The notes below the pieces were generated by a model, which saw only the letters and a program-made list of their open reading frames with translations, ran no database searches and was not told where the DNA came from. A stretch of DNA of 64,000 bases from Pseudomonadota bacterium. Its GTDB lineage: Bacteria > Pseudomonadota > Gammaproteobacteria > Steroidobacterales > Steroidobacteraceae. Location of the stretch: positions 1 to 64,000 of the forward strand of contig JAKBCE010000014.1 in the NCBI GenBank assembly GCA_021808195.1. The letters run 5' to 3'. Positions 25,914 through 34,659 of the stretch are shown piece after piece. Both the position numbers and the translations under genes were made by a program. Numbering within the stretch: the first letter of the stretch is position 1; each line of letters starts with the position of its first letter.

Positions 25914-27590
25914 ATGACAGAAAGTTTTGCACAGCTGTTCGAGCAGAGTCTCGCCAATCAACGGATCCGCCCCGGCATGATCCTCACCGGGCTCGTCGTT
26001 GACGTCACCCCGGATGTGGTCGTGGTCAACGTCGGCCTGAAGTCCGAGGCCGTCATTCCCGTCGAGCAGTTCAAGGACGAGCAAGGCGTCCTTGAGGTCA
26101 AGGCGGGCGATGAGGTCGAGGTCGCGCTGGATTCGGTCGAGGATGGCACCGGTGAGACCCGCCTCTCGCGTGAGAAGGCCAAGCGCGCCCGGACCTGGAC
26201 GCGGCTCGAGGAGGCATTCAACAAGGCCGAGATCGTCACCGGTGTGATCACCGGACGCGTCAAGGGCGGCTTCACGGTCGAAATCGACAACGTGCGGGCG
26301 TTCCTGCCGGGCTCGCTGGTCGATGTACGCCCGGTACGCGACACGGCCTATCTCGAGGGCAAGCCGCTCGAGTTCAAGGTCATCAAGCTCGATCAGAAGC
26401 GCAACAACGTGGTGGTCTCGCGTCGCGCCGTCGTCGAGCAGGAATTCTCAGCCGAGCGCAGTGCGCTGCTTGAGAACCTGCAGGAAGGGTCGGTCGTGCG
26501 CGGCTCGGTGAAGAACCTCACCGACTACGGCGCGTTTGTCGACCTGGGCGGCATCGATGGACTGCTGCACATCACCGATATGGCGTGGAAGCGCGTCAAG
26601 CACCCCTCGGAAGTGGTCAAGGTCGGCGATGAGATCGAGGTGCGGATTCTGAAGTTCGACCGCGAGCGCTCGCGCGTCAGCCTCGGGCTGAAGCAACTCG
26701 GAGCTGATCCGTGGGAGAACATCGCGCGCCGGTATCCGGCCAACACACGCGTGTTCGGCAAGGTCACCAACATTGCCGATTACGGTGCGTTCGTCGAGAT
26801 CGAGGACGGCGTCGAGGGTCTGGTGCACGTCTCGGAGATGGACTGGACCAACAAGAACGTCAATCCGGCCAAGGTCGTGCACACCGGCGAGGAAGTCGAG
26901 GTCATGGTGCTCGATGTCGATGAGGACCGGCGCCGCATATCCCTCGGCCTGAAGCAGTGCAAGGCCAATCCGTGGAAGGAATTCGCCGAGAACTACAATC
27001 GCGGCGATCATGTCAGCGGGCAGATCAAGTCGATTACCGACTTCGGTATCTTCATCGGCCTCTCGGGCAACATCGATGGCCTGGTGCACCTCTCGGACAT
27101 CTCCTGGGACATGCCGGGCGAGGAGGCCGTGCGCAGCTACCAGAAGGGTCAGCAGGTCGAGGCCATGGTGCTGTCGATCGATCCGGAGCGCGAGCGCATC
27201 AGCCTCGGCATCAAGCAGCTCGCCAAGGATCCGTTCTCGAGCTACATCGCCGAGAACCCCAAGGGCACGATCGTGCGCGGCATGGTCAAGGAAGTCGACG
27301 CGCGCGGGGCGATCATCGATCTGGGCAACGGGATCGAGGGGCAGCTGCGTGCCTCCGAACTCGGTCGCGACCGCGTGGAGGATGCCCGCACGGTGCTGAA
27401 GGTCGGCGAGGAGGTCGAGGCGAAATTCACGGGCGTGGACCGCAAGTCGCGCACGATTTCGCTGTCGATCAAGGCCAAGGAGGCCCATGAGGAAGCCGAG
27501 GCGGTGCAGAATTACCGCTCCTCGGAGTCCACGCCGACGGGCACCAGCCTGGGCGATCTGCTCAAAGAGCATATCGGAGATCGAGGCTAA
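25914..27590 (+). CDS. rpsA: 30S ribosomal protein S1
   Basis: Binds mRNA leaders on the small subunit and helps unfold them. The 558-residue protein begins [23 protein letters not shown] and contains six S1 OB-fold repeats. The later ones show the usual motif, such as [32 protein letters not shown] and [32 protein letters not shown]. Repeats 3-6 carry [13 protein letters not shown] loops; the first two are divergent, as in E. coli, where they bind the ribosome. The start ATG at 25914 follows GAAGG; an in-frame ATG 21 bases earlier sits inside the leader hairpin and is less likely. Confidence 0.98.
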   Translation: MTESFAQLFEQSLANQRIRPGMILTGLVVDVTPDVVVVNVGLKSEAVIPVEQFKDEQGVLEVKAGDEVEVALDSVEDGTGETRLSREKAKRARTWTRLEEAFNKAEIVTGVITGRVKGGFTVEIDNVRAFLPGSLVDVRPVRDTAYLEGKPLEFKVIKLDQKRNNVVVSRRAVVEQEFSAERSALLENLQEGSVVRGSVKNLTDYGAFVDLGGIDGLLHITDMAWKRVKHPSEVVKVGDEIEVRILKFDRERSRVSLGLKQLGADPWENIARRYPANTRVFGKVTNIADYGAFVEIEDGVEGLVHVSEMDWTNKNVNPAKVVHTGEEVEVMVLDVDEDRRRISLGLKQCKANPWKEFAENYNRGDHVSGQIKSITDFGIFIGLSGNIDGLVHLSDISWDMPGEEAVRSYQKGQQVEAMVLSIDPERERISLGIKQLAKDPFSSYIAENPKGTIVRGMVKEVDARGAIIDLGNGIEGQLRASELGRDRVEDARTVLKVGEEVEAKFTGVDRKSRTISLSIKAKEAHEEAEAVQNYRSSESTPTGTSLGDLLKEHIGDRG

Positions 27591-27599
27591 GTCCTGAAA

Positions 27600-27628
27600 G
27601 CCGCCGCTTCCGTCTCGGAAGCGGCGGC
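27600..27628 (+). terminator. 13-bp stem-loop between rpsA and ihfB
   Basis: GCCGCCGCTTCCG pairs exactly with CGGAAGCGGCGGC around a TCT loop, nine bases after the rpsA stop. No T run follows, and ihfB starts 14 bases later, so partial termination or 3'-end protection that lets S1 and IHF be made in different amounts is more likely than a full stop. Confidence 0.6.
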
Positions 27629-27642
27629 AATCGACCTGCGAT

Positions 27643-27945
27643 ATGACGAAATCTGAGCTCATCGAGATCATCGCGGCCAAGCAGAAGCATCTGCCGGCCA
27701 AGGACGTTGAGCTCGCTCTGAAGCAGATCCTCGAAGTGATGAGCGATGCGCTCGCCCAGGGCGAGCGCATCGAGATCCGCGGCTTTGGCAGTTTCTCACT
27801 GCACTTCCGTCCACCGCGTCAGGGACGCAATCCCAAGACCGGCGAGGCGGTGGCACTCTCCGGTAAACACGTGCCACATTTCAAAGCCGGCAAGGATCTG
27901 CGTGAGCGGGTCAATCAGGGCGCCGGCCAGCCCATCCGCGGTTAG
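27643..27945 (+). CDS. ihfB: integration host factor subunit beta
   Basis: DNA-bending HU-family protein that pairs with IHF-alpha. The 100-residue protein reads [30 protein letters not shown]. It then has the arm region [29 protein letters not shown] with the intercalating Pro in GRNPKTG, and the C-terminal [15 protein letters not shown]. Position after rpsA is diagnostic for ihfB as against HU. It ends 46 bases before lapB. Confidence 0.97.
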   Translation: MTKSELIEIIAAKQKHLPAKDVELALKQILEVMSDALAQGERIEIRGFGSFSLHFRPPRQGRNPKTGEAVALSGKHVPHFKAGKDLRERVNQGAGQPIRG

Positions 27946-27991
27946 CCGCGCACCGTCTATCGCCGCCGGCGCCGCATGTTAAATTGCGGCG

Positions 27992-29167
27992 GTGATCGCA
28001 CTTCCCGCCTATCTGCTCGCGTTCGCGTTCGCCGCCATCGGGCTTGCGGCCTGGCTGCTCGGTCGCCTGACCGGCAACCGGCGCACCGTGCGACTGCCGC
28101 GCGATTACTACATTGGCCTCGATCATCTGATCAACGACCGGTTTGATCATGCCGTCGAGGTGTTTGCACGCATGGCCGAGGCGGGCGATGCCGCCGAGAT
28201 TCAATTCGCGCTCGGCAGCCTGTTCCGCCGCCGCGGTGAGGTGGATCGGGCGATCGCGATCCACACTCGGCTGCACGAGCAGGGCGCCGCCACGCTGCGC
28301 GACAAGGCGGGACTTGCACTCGCACTCGATTATCTCAGCGCCGGCCTGATGGACCGTGCCGAGCAGCTGTTCAAGGAGCTGGCTGCTTCGGCAGAATACC
28401 GTGAGACGGCGCTTGACCAGCTGCTGCGCATCTATGAGGCGCAGGGCGACTGGGCCAATGCGCTCGAAATTCTCAAGGCGCTACCGGCGCAGGTTCAGGC
28501 GCAGCGCGCACAGGTCGCAGCGCACTATGTGTGCGAATTGGCCGAGCAGGCGCTGCGCCACGGGGATGTCTCGCGGGCCGCAACGCTGCTCGCGGAGGCG
28601 CGCGCCCGCGCGCACGATCTACCGCGAGCCCAGGTGCTCTCGGCGCGCCTCGCCGAGGCGGGCGGAGAGCGCGCCGTGGCGCTCGAGCGGTACTTGAACA
28701 TTCTCGAGGCGCATCCAGCCCTTGCGATCGAGGTCATTCCGCGCGCGCTCGCGCTTGCACCGCAGGGCGAGGCGACCCAGGTGCTCGCTGAGCTTCGCGA
28801 GCGGTTGCACCGCGCCGGCCAGGTCAATCCGCGTGAACTCGCCGTGCTGCTCTCGAGTGCGCTGCCGCCGCAGCAGCTGCAACGTCTGGCAGAACTCGAA
28901 GGCGCCCAGGGCGAAGCGGCGGCGGAGGCCTATTCGCTGGCACTGCTGCTGCAGCGCCTCGGGGGGGCCGGTGGTCGGTATCAGTGCGAGGAATGCGGTC
29001 TGCTCAGCGTGGGGTGGTATTGGCGCTGTCCGAAGTGCCGCGCCTGGGACAGCATGCGCCCGGCGGCATTGAGGCGCGGGCAAGAGCCGCCCGAGCGGCC
29101 GTTCAGGCTGCATTCAACGGCCATTCGGGATCGATCCGGGCACGACGATCGTCACGATCTCGGCTGA
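27992..29167 (+). CDS. lapB: lipopolysaccharide assembly protein B
   Basis: Inner-membrane TPR protein (YciM) that in E. coli regulates LpxC turnover by FtsH and coordinates LPS assembly. The 391-residue protein has an N-terminal membrane helix (LPAYLLAFAFAAIGLAAWLLG). The conserved DYYIGLDHLINDRFDHAVEVF follows, then about nine TPR-like helical pairs. The C-terminal rubredoxin-like metal site is CEEC...CPKC, followed by WDSMRP. Length matches E. coli (389). GTG at 27992 has a weak Shine-Dalgarno and sits in a short CGCCGC/GCGGCG hairpin. lapA, normally just upstream, is absent. Confidence 0.95.
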   Translation: MIALPAYLLAFAFAAIGLAAWLLGRLTGNRRTVRLPRDYYIGLDHLINDRFDHAVEVFARMAEAGDAAEIQFALGSLFRRRGEVDRAIAIHTRLHEQGAATLRDKAGLALALDYLSAGLMDRAEQLFKELAASAEYRETALDQLLRIYEAQGDWANALEILKALPAQVQAQRAQVAAHYVCELAEQALRHGDVSRAATLLAEARARAHDLPRAQVLSARLAEAGGERAVALERYLNILEAHPALAIEVIPRALALAPQGEATQVLAELRERLHRAGQVNPRELAVLLSSALPPQQLQRLAELEGAQGEAAAEAYSLALLLQRLGGAGGRYQCEECGLLSVGWYWRCPKCRAWDSMRPAALRRGQEPPERPFRLHSTAIRDRSGHDDRHDLG

Positions 29168-29239
29168 ACAGGGCGCTACACTAAAGCTCATCGGCGGCCC
29201 ATGCGTGGGCTGGATCCACAGGTTGCAGGAGACTCAGGT

Positions 29240-30211
29240 ATGCGGACAGCTCCAAAGTCGATCATACGCACGGCGGTATTCCCAGTGGCCGGCCGCGGTA
29301 CGCGCTTTCTGCCGGCGACCAAGGCGAGTCCCAAAGAGATGCTGCCGGTGGTCGACAAGCCGCTCATCCAGTACGCGGTCGAGGAGGCGCTCGCCGCCGG
29401 TGTGACCCGACTGGTGTTCATTACCGGTGCCGCCAAGCGCGCGATTGAGGATCACTTCGATTCCGATCAGGAACTCGAGCAGCTGCTCGAGCGGCAGGGC
29501 AAGAGCAGTCTGCTGAACCAGATTCGCAGCGTTTTGCCGTCCTACGCCTCGTGCATCTACATCCGCCAGCCCGCTCCGCTCGGACTCGGCCATGCCGTGC
29601 TCTGTGCGCAGCCGGCCGTGGGTGCCGAGCCGTTCTTCGTGCACCTGGCCGACGATCTGATCCGCAGTGAAGTGGCGTGTCTGGCGCAGATGGCCGAGGT
29701 GTACGAGGCGAAGCGGGCGAGCGTCCTCGGGGTGCAGGCAGTGCCGCGCGCCGACACCGATAAGTACGGCATCGTGGCGGTGGAAGCAGACAAGTCGGCG
29801 ACCAGCCGGGTGCGCAGCATCGTCGAGAAGCCCAAGCCACAAGTGGCTCCATCCAACCTCGCGGTGGTGGGTCGGTACGTGCTCTCGCCGTCGATTTTCG
29901 AACATCTGGAGAAAATCGGCCGAGGCGCCGGCGGAGAGATCCAGCTCACCGACGGGATTGCCGCACTGATGCGCGAGGAAGCGGTGTATGCCTATCGCTT
30001 CTCCGGTACCCGCTACGACTGCGGCAGCAAGCTCGGTTATCTGCAGGCGACCGTCGAGTACGCGCTCGGTCACCCCGTGCTCGGCAAGGAATTCCGCCGC
30101 TATCTGCGTGAGCTGCAGCTCGAGATGGCACGCAGCGCCGCACCGGCACGTCGTCAGACGAACGGGGCGGGAGCGCGCCGGCGCGGCGCGCGGCCGGCAG
30201 CGCACCCCTGA
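29240..30211 (+). CDS. galU: UTP-glucose-1-phosphate uridylyltransferase
   Basis: Makes UDP-glucose for LPS, exopolysaccharide and osmolyte synthesis. The core begins [39 protein letters not shown]. It then has [33 protein letters not shown] and [10 protein letters not shown], and ends with the [12 protein letters not shown] site. ATG at 29240 is preferred for AGGAG nine bases upstream. The last 25 residues are an Arg/Ala/Gly tail not conserved in the family. Placed after lapB, it fits an envelope-polysaccharide theme, though a 72-base gap leaves co-transcription open. Confidence 0.96.
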   Translation: MRTAPKSIIRTAVFPVAGRGTRFLPATKASPKEMLPVVDKPLIQYAVEEALAAGVTRLVFITGAAKRAIEDHFDSDQELEQLLERQGKSSLLNQIRSVLPSYASCIYIRQPAPLGLGHAVLCAQPAVGAEPFFVHLADDLIRSEVACLAQMAEVYEAKRASVLGVQAVPRADTDKYGIVAVEADKSATSRVRSIVEKPKPQVAPSNLAVVGRYVLSPSIFEHLEKIGRGAGGEIQLTDGIAALMREEAVYAYRFSGTRYDCGSKLGYLQATVEYALGHPVLGKEFRRYLRELQLEMARSAAPARRQTNGAGARRRGARPAAHP

Positions 30212-30221
30212 ACGCGCCGCA

Positions 30222-32318
30222 CTAGGCGGGCTGGCCCTGCGGCGCGTATGCCGGAGCGCGCGCGACGATGTGCGCCAGGGTGTTGATGTTGTCCACCAGG
30301 CGATCGCAGGCGCCGGCAATTTCGGCGGCACGCCGGTCGGAGTCCACCGCCGTGAGTTCCCGGGCGAGGTGGCGCTGTGTGCTGCGGATGGGCGGCAACG
30401 CCCGAGGCTCTCGATGGGTGCGCAAGGCCTCGGCAGCTTCCTGCAGCGTGCTAACGCTTTGTCGGATGAACGGCTCGATTGGCGCTGCGGTAACGGGTTC
30501 GCTCGCGTAGCCGAGAAGCGCCTCCAGCGTCATGATGGTGCGTGCCAGACGGTTGCCGTTGGTGAGCAGCGACTGGGCGAGCTCTGCCAGCGCTGGCGGC
30601 GTGGCGGGCTCGGCGAGCAGGCGTTTCACAGACGCGTCGGCGTTGACACGAGCCACCCGAGCGCTCTGTCGACCATCGCGGCGCGCCTGCGCGTCGCCAC
30701 CGGCGAGGGCCGCAAGGTACTCGGCGTAGGCGCGCAGCATCTGCGCCAGAGTTTCTCGCGTGCGTCCCTTTTCCCAAGTCGGCCACAGACCATAGGCGGC
30801 GAGTGCGATCGCACTGCCGATCACCGTGTCGATCAGGCGGGCCATCACGGTCGGCTCCGGAGCCTCCCCGACGAACGCCAGTAGCAGCACCACCAAGCCG
30901 GTGAGCGAGGCAACCGCAATGCCATAGTGCACATTGCCGAAATAGCGAAATCCGGCGCACAGCAGCGCCAGCACCGCCAGGTGCACCCAGGCACTTGTCG
31001 GCAGCACATGAATCAGCGCAGTGGTCAGCAGCAGTCCGAGCACGGTCCCGACCACGCGTAGCAGCCCGTAGCTGAATGTGGCCGCGTAATCGGCGCGCAG
31101 CACGATCGCCACGGTCATCGGCATCCAGTAGCCGTGCTGCACGGGCAGCACCCGCCCGAGCCACAGGGCGAAGGAGAAACACACCGCACTGCGCACGGCG
31201 TGGCGGAAAGCTGCGGAGCGGGGGGTGAGGTTGGCCGCCAGGATGGCGAGCGGGGACTGCGGCCGCAGCGCTCGGGGCAGTTGTAGATCCTCGGCGGCCG
31301 CGCTGCGCAGATTCTGTGAGCCGGCGCGCTCGGCGTTACGGACCGCGGCGGCCAGCTGACCGCTGAGCGCCTGGAAGTGATGCCAAGGCCCCTCTGGCAG
31401 CGCCCACTCGTGCTCGACGGCGCTGCGCTCGGCGCTCTGCAACCGCCCGAGCGCGGTGTGCATGGCGCGCTGCGGATCGGAGCCGGCGCGAATGACGCTC
31501 GCGATGGCCTCGAGTAGCGCTGCGCCTTGCTGCTGGATCAGCGGTGCGATGTGCGTGCCGGGCTCCGTCGCCTCGAGTGCGGTGAGCTCAAGGCGGGCGC
31601 GCTCGGCGAGCTCGAGCATCACGCCGAAATAATCCATCACCGGACCGCGCGCGCGGTGCGGGCCGAACAGGGTGTGTTGCAACCCGGTCATCCCTTCGGT
31701 GAGCTCGAGCGCGGCGCCGCTCTCGCGGCTGCCGCCGCGGGCCATGGCGGCAAGTCCGCGATACACCGTCGCGAGCGCTTCGCGTTCCGGGCCGTAGCGC
31801 TGCAGCGGCCAGGCTGCGATGGAGAATAGGGTGAGGAGCAAACCGCCCGCAGTGACCTCGGCGGTCAGCTGCAGGGCGGCTATGAAGCTTGGCGCAGGCA
31901 GATCGGTCGCGATCGCCATCAGCACCATGGCCGTCATACCCACCCGAGCGATGGCATCGCCGAAGGTGACGAGCAGAGCGCCGGAGAAGCCGACAAGCAA
32001 AGCGGCGAGCAGCAGTGCGGGCAGGTGGTGATTCAGCGTGAGGCCGAGGAAGGTCGCGACGCCGCCGGCGGCAGACACCGCGAGCAGCCGTGCGAGGCGC
32101 TGGCGATAGGGGCCCGGCTGATCGGAATACATCGTCACTACTGCGCCGACCGCGATGGCGATGCCGGCGAGCAGCTGGCCGGTGGCGATGGCCCAGGCGA
32201 GCGGCAGCACCACGGCCACGGTGTTGCGCAGCAGCACCCGCCAGGGCAACTGCGCCGGTTTGGTCTGCAGCAGCGTCGAGAGAATGCTTTGACGCAAGGA
32301 CGTGACGGTAGCCGGCAT
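30222..32318 (-). CDS. FUSC-family inner membrane protein (aromatic acid exporter-like)
   Basis: A 698-residue protein with the YccS/AaeB-like layout: a first block of membrane helices (about residues 25-170), a soluble helical region, a second block of five or six helices (about 380-510) and a C-terminal soluble domain. The second block begins FRHAVRSAVCFSFALWLGRVLPVQHGYWMPMTVAIVLRADYAATFSYGLLRV, the classic FUSC pattern. AaeB exports aromatic carboxylates with an adaptor AaeA; no adaptor is adjacent here. Substrate is unknown. The gene converges on galU with ten bases between stops, and a kinase remnant lies directly upstream. Confidence 0.85.
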   Translation of the reverse strand: MPATVTSLRQSILSTLLQTKPAQLPWRVLLRNTVAVVLPLAWAIATGQLLAGIAIAVGAVVTMYSDQPGPYRQRLARLLAVSAAGGVATFLGLTLNHHLPALLLAALLVGFSGALLVTFGDAIARVGMTAMVLMAIATDLPAPSFIAALQLTAEVTAGGLLLTLFSIAAWPLQRYGPEREALATVYRGLAAMARGGSRESGAALELTEGMTGLQHTLFGPHRARGPVMDYFGVMLELAERARLELTALEATEPGTHIAPLIQQQGAALLEAIASVIRAGSDPQRAMHTALGRLQSAERSAVEHEWALPEGPWHHFQALSGQLAAAVRNAERAGSQNLRSAAAEDLQLPRALRPQSPLAILAANLTPRSAAFRHAVRSAVCFSFALWLGRVLPVQHGYWMPMTVAIVLRADYAATFSYGLLRVVGTVLGLLLTTALIHVLPTSAWVHLAVLALLCAGFRYFGNVHYGIAVASLTGLVVLLLAFVGEAPEPTVMARLIDTVIGSAIALAAYGLWPTWEKGRTRETLAQMLRAYAEYLAALAGGDAQARRDGRQSARVARVNADASVKRLLAEPATPPALAELAQSLLTNGNRLARTIMTLEALLGYASEPVTAAPIEPFIRQSVSTLQEAAEALRTHREPRALPPIRSTQRHLARELTAVDSDRRAAEIAGACDRLVDNINTLAHIVARAPAYAPQGQPA

Positions 32319-32368
32319 CCGCAGCGCTCCGATGCTGCGCCGCGCGCGGTTTGGCGGCGAGGGTCGGA

Positions 32369-32743
32369 TTATGGCAGATGCACCGCGACGACCGCCCCGC
32401 CATCGGGACGGTTGGCAATGGTCAACCGTCCGCCGTGCGCCTCGACGATCTCACGGCAGAGTGTCAGACCGAGACCGGTGCCGGAGGACTTGGTGGAGAA
32501 GAACGGCACCAGCGCATCGCGCAGCGCCTGCTCGCTGAGCCCGCTGCCGCGGTCGGTGACCTCCAGGCACACCCCGCCCGATGGCGGGCGCTCCTCGGCC
32601 GCGATGTCCGGTGCTGCGGTGTTCCGAATGGGGCTGACCGCTGCCGAGCGCTCGGCGGCGGGACGCGGGTTTTTCAGGTCTAGGATGCTCATGGCTGATA
32701 CAGCGATAGCACACGACGTGCCAGCCGGATCGCGCGCAGGCAA
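32369..32743 (-). pseudogene. remnant of a sensor histidine kinase: C-terminal ATPase half only
   Basis: The last 70 residues are an unmistakable HATPase_c end: VTDRGSGLSEQALRDALVPFFSTK (G1 and F boxes), SSGTGLGLTLCREIVEAHGG (G2 box) and GGAVVAVHLP. The upstream 50 residues have no dimerisation helix, no phosphorylatable His and no N box, and no other frame upstream supplies them. I read it as a kinase of the NtrY/PAS type that has lost its 5' part. A short expressed ATPase-only protein cannot be excluded. It reads into the FUSC gene. Confidence 0.7.
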
Positions 32744-32800
32744 GTCATTGAAGAGAAGGAGGAAATTCCGGAAGGCTCGCTGAATCGTGGCGGGCCGGAG

Positions 32801-32851
32801 TGTCCGCGTCGCGGACAGCGGACAGTCCGCGGACAGGCGAGGAGGCGGACA
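32801..32851. repeat. five copies of a GCGGACA / TGTCCGC heptamer in 51 bp, candidate operator
   Basis: Copies are at 32801-32807 (inverted), 32811-32817, 32818-32824, 32829-32835 and 32845-32851. The first two form the palindrome TGTCCGC-GTC-GCGGACA. The cluster lies in the gap between the kinase remnant (leftward) and the DUF2934 gene (rightward), about 145 bases before the latter. Such spacing suggests a dimeric activator or repressor with several sites; the protein is not identified. Confidence 0.55.
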
Positions 32852-32995
32852 AATCGCAGCGTGCGGGGTTGGCGCGACAACACTTCGGGCCTATCCTGTA
32901 GGCCTGTCGCGTCGGCGGGCGATTTCGTCAGCCGAAAAGGGGGGGACACAGGCTAGTGCCGCGGTTCGCGCACGGAGCCAACCTGAGGAGGACTT

Positions 32996-33283
32996 ATGGC
33001 GACTCGACGTTCCGATTCGACCCCCGCGCCCAAAGCCGAACAGGCCGCTGCGCCCAAAGCGCCCGCGCGCCGGACGCAGCGTGCCAAGCCGAAAGGCAAT
33101 TCAACCCCGACAGTCACGAGCGTCACGGTCGAGGTGCGGCGCGCCATGATTGCGCAGGCGGCGTATTTTCACGCCGAGCGCCGCGGCTTCGCGCCGGGTG
33201 GGGAAGAACAGGACTGGCTGAAGGCCGAAGCCGAAGTCGACGCACTGCTTAAGGGTGCTGCGCACGGCATCGGGCCTCAATAG
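32996..33283 (+). CDS. DUF2934 domain protein
   Basis: A 95-residue protein: a Lys/Ala/Pro-rich N-terminal half, then the DUF2934 motif ARRAMIAQAAYFHAERRGFAPGGEEQDWLKAEAEVDALL (residues about 49-86). The signature is an AAYFHAE-R-GF-PG-DWL-AE helix pair. Function of the family is unknown; members are often small, abundant and stress-linked. The start has a strong Shine-Dalgarno, GAGGAGG, five bases upstream. The region upstream carries the GCGGACA repeat cluster, so regulated expression is plausible. Confidence 0.85.
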   Translation: MATRRSDSTPAPKAEQAAAPKAPARRTQRAKPKGNSTPTVTSVTVEVRRAMIAQAAYFHAERRGFAPGGEEQDWLKAEAEVDALLKGAAHGIGPQ

Positions 33284-33792
33284 GATCCACTGATCCCCCG
33301 GACCGAACGAGGGCTCCGCGGCGTTTGGCCGCGGGCCGCCGGGCGGCATTTTCCTCCGTTGCGGACCGCATGCCGCCAGCAGGTCTGAGCGTCCTGCCGA
33401 TGCTGAGACCGCGAGCACTCTGGCCTCTTGTGCGGGCGCCGCTGAGATCCTCGCAGGATGCGTGCGGCGGCGTCGGGTTCACCGTTTGCCGCTTCGAGGG
33501 TCGTGACAGGTCGATCACTGACAGGTTGTCACAGTGTCTGCGGATTGTCTGTTTACCGCATCGGGTCGCGAATCTGTGCCCATACTTGCGGTGGAGTCGC
33601 CGACTTTGACGAGATCGCCGGCCGGTGTTTGCACGGCCGGGGTGAACGCAGTGTCGTGCGCGTTCGTGGCAGAGCTTGCGGTCTGCGCCCGCCGGCGGGA
33701 TCTGCCCCCGGCGGTGTTGGAGGATCGAGGTGCTTCCGCGGCCTTGCCGCGGGGCCGCGGAGGCGAGCGCTCGGGATTCGCCGCGGTCTCAG
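33284..33792. other. 500-bp gap without a recognisable gene between convergent genes
   Basis: It separates the DUF2934 stop from the stop of the leftward thioredoxin gene. Open frames here give no domain-like sequence. One hairpin, listed separately at 33735-33761, lies close to the thioredoxin 3' end. I found no tRNA or known RNA pattern. Confidence 0.45.
33735..33761 (-). terminator. hairpin downstream of the cnoX-like gene
   Basis: TCCGCGGCC (33735-33743) pairs exactly with GGCCGCGGA (33753-33761) around a nine-base loop. It lies about 30 bases past the leftward stop at 33793. No T run follows on the minus strand. Confidence 0.45.
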
Positions 33793-34659
33793 TCAGTTCA
33801 GAATCATCGAGAGGCGCTTGCGGTAATCAGAGACCATGGCTGGCCGATCCGCGGCGAGCTCGAGCACGGATAGGAAGGTCTGCCGGGCGGCACCGTTGTC
33901 GTAGTTGCGGTTGCGCTTGATGACCTCGAGCAACTCCTCGAGCGCCTTGTCGAGTGCGCCGTCGGCGATATGCCGGTGGGCGAGCGCCGAGCGGGCTCGC
34001 AGATCATTGGTGTTGGCGGCGACCTGTGCGCGCAGCGTTGCCAGATCGGGTAGCGATGCGGCCTCGCGCAGGCTCGCGAGCCGCACCTTGAGCGCTGCGC
34101 AGCGCGCATCGGCCTGACCGCTCGCGCCGAGGGTTGCGAGCGCATGTTCGGCCTCATCGAGCTGCTGCGCATCCGCGCCCTGCGGCAGGCGATTCAGTAG
34201 CACATCGGCCAGATCGAGTCGCGCTTCATCATGACTCGCCTCGGTCTCGATTAGGGCACGCAGTACCGCGATCGCGGCGGTGAAATCGCCCGCACCGATC
34301 AGCTGGTGCGCCCGGCGCCGCTCCGCTTCGCTTGACCCGGGCAGCAGGCGATCGAGGAAGCTGCGCACCTCTTTTTCCGGCAGCGCCCCGACGAACCCGT
34401 CGACGGGATTGCCGTCGGCGAACGCCAGCACGTAGGGGATGCTGCGCACCATGAACTGCTGCGACAGCTGTGGGTTCTCATCGGAGTTGACCTTGACCAG
34501 CTTGAAGCGCCCCCCGTAGGCCGCTTCGAGTCGCTCGAGCACCGGGCCGAGTGCGCGGCAAGGGCCGCACCATGGTGCCCAGAAATCCACCAGTACGGGA
34601 ACCTCGCGCGAGGCTGCAATGACTTCCTGCTCAAATGTGGTCAGGTTGACTTCGATCAT
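33793..34659 (-). CDS. cnoX: CnoX/YbbN-type thioredoxin with TPR domain, CGPC active site
   Basis: In E. coli CnoX is a holdase that protects substrates of GroEL during oxidative stress. Here residues 1-105 are a thioredoxin fold with VDFWAPWCGPC (Cys31, Cys34), VNSDENPQLSQQFMVRSIPYVLAFADG, and residues about 120-288 are a tetratricopeptide-like region with the conserved TLRAQVAANTNDLRARSALA and RNYDNGAARQTFLSVLELA. Enterobacterial CnoX lacks the full CxxC pair; this one has the classical CGPC, so it can probably do disulfide reduction. ATG at 34659 gives MIEVNL; the gene starts inside the end of the histidine kinase (29-base overlap), so it is the third gene of that operon. Confidence 0.9.
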   Translation of the reverse strand: MIEVNLTTFEQEVIAASREVPVLVDFWAPWCGPCRALGPVLERLEAAYGGRFKLVKVNSDENPQLSQQFMVRSIPYVLAFADGNPVDGFVGALPEKEVRSFLDRLLPGSSEAERRRAHQLIGAGDFTAAIAVLRALIETEASHDEARLDLADVLLNRLPQGADAQQLDEAEHALATLGASGQADARCAALKVRLASLREAASLPDLATLRAQVAANTNDLRARSALAHRHIADGALDKALEELLEVIKRNRNYDNGAARQTFLSVLELAADRPAMVSDYRKRLSMILN

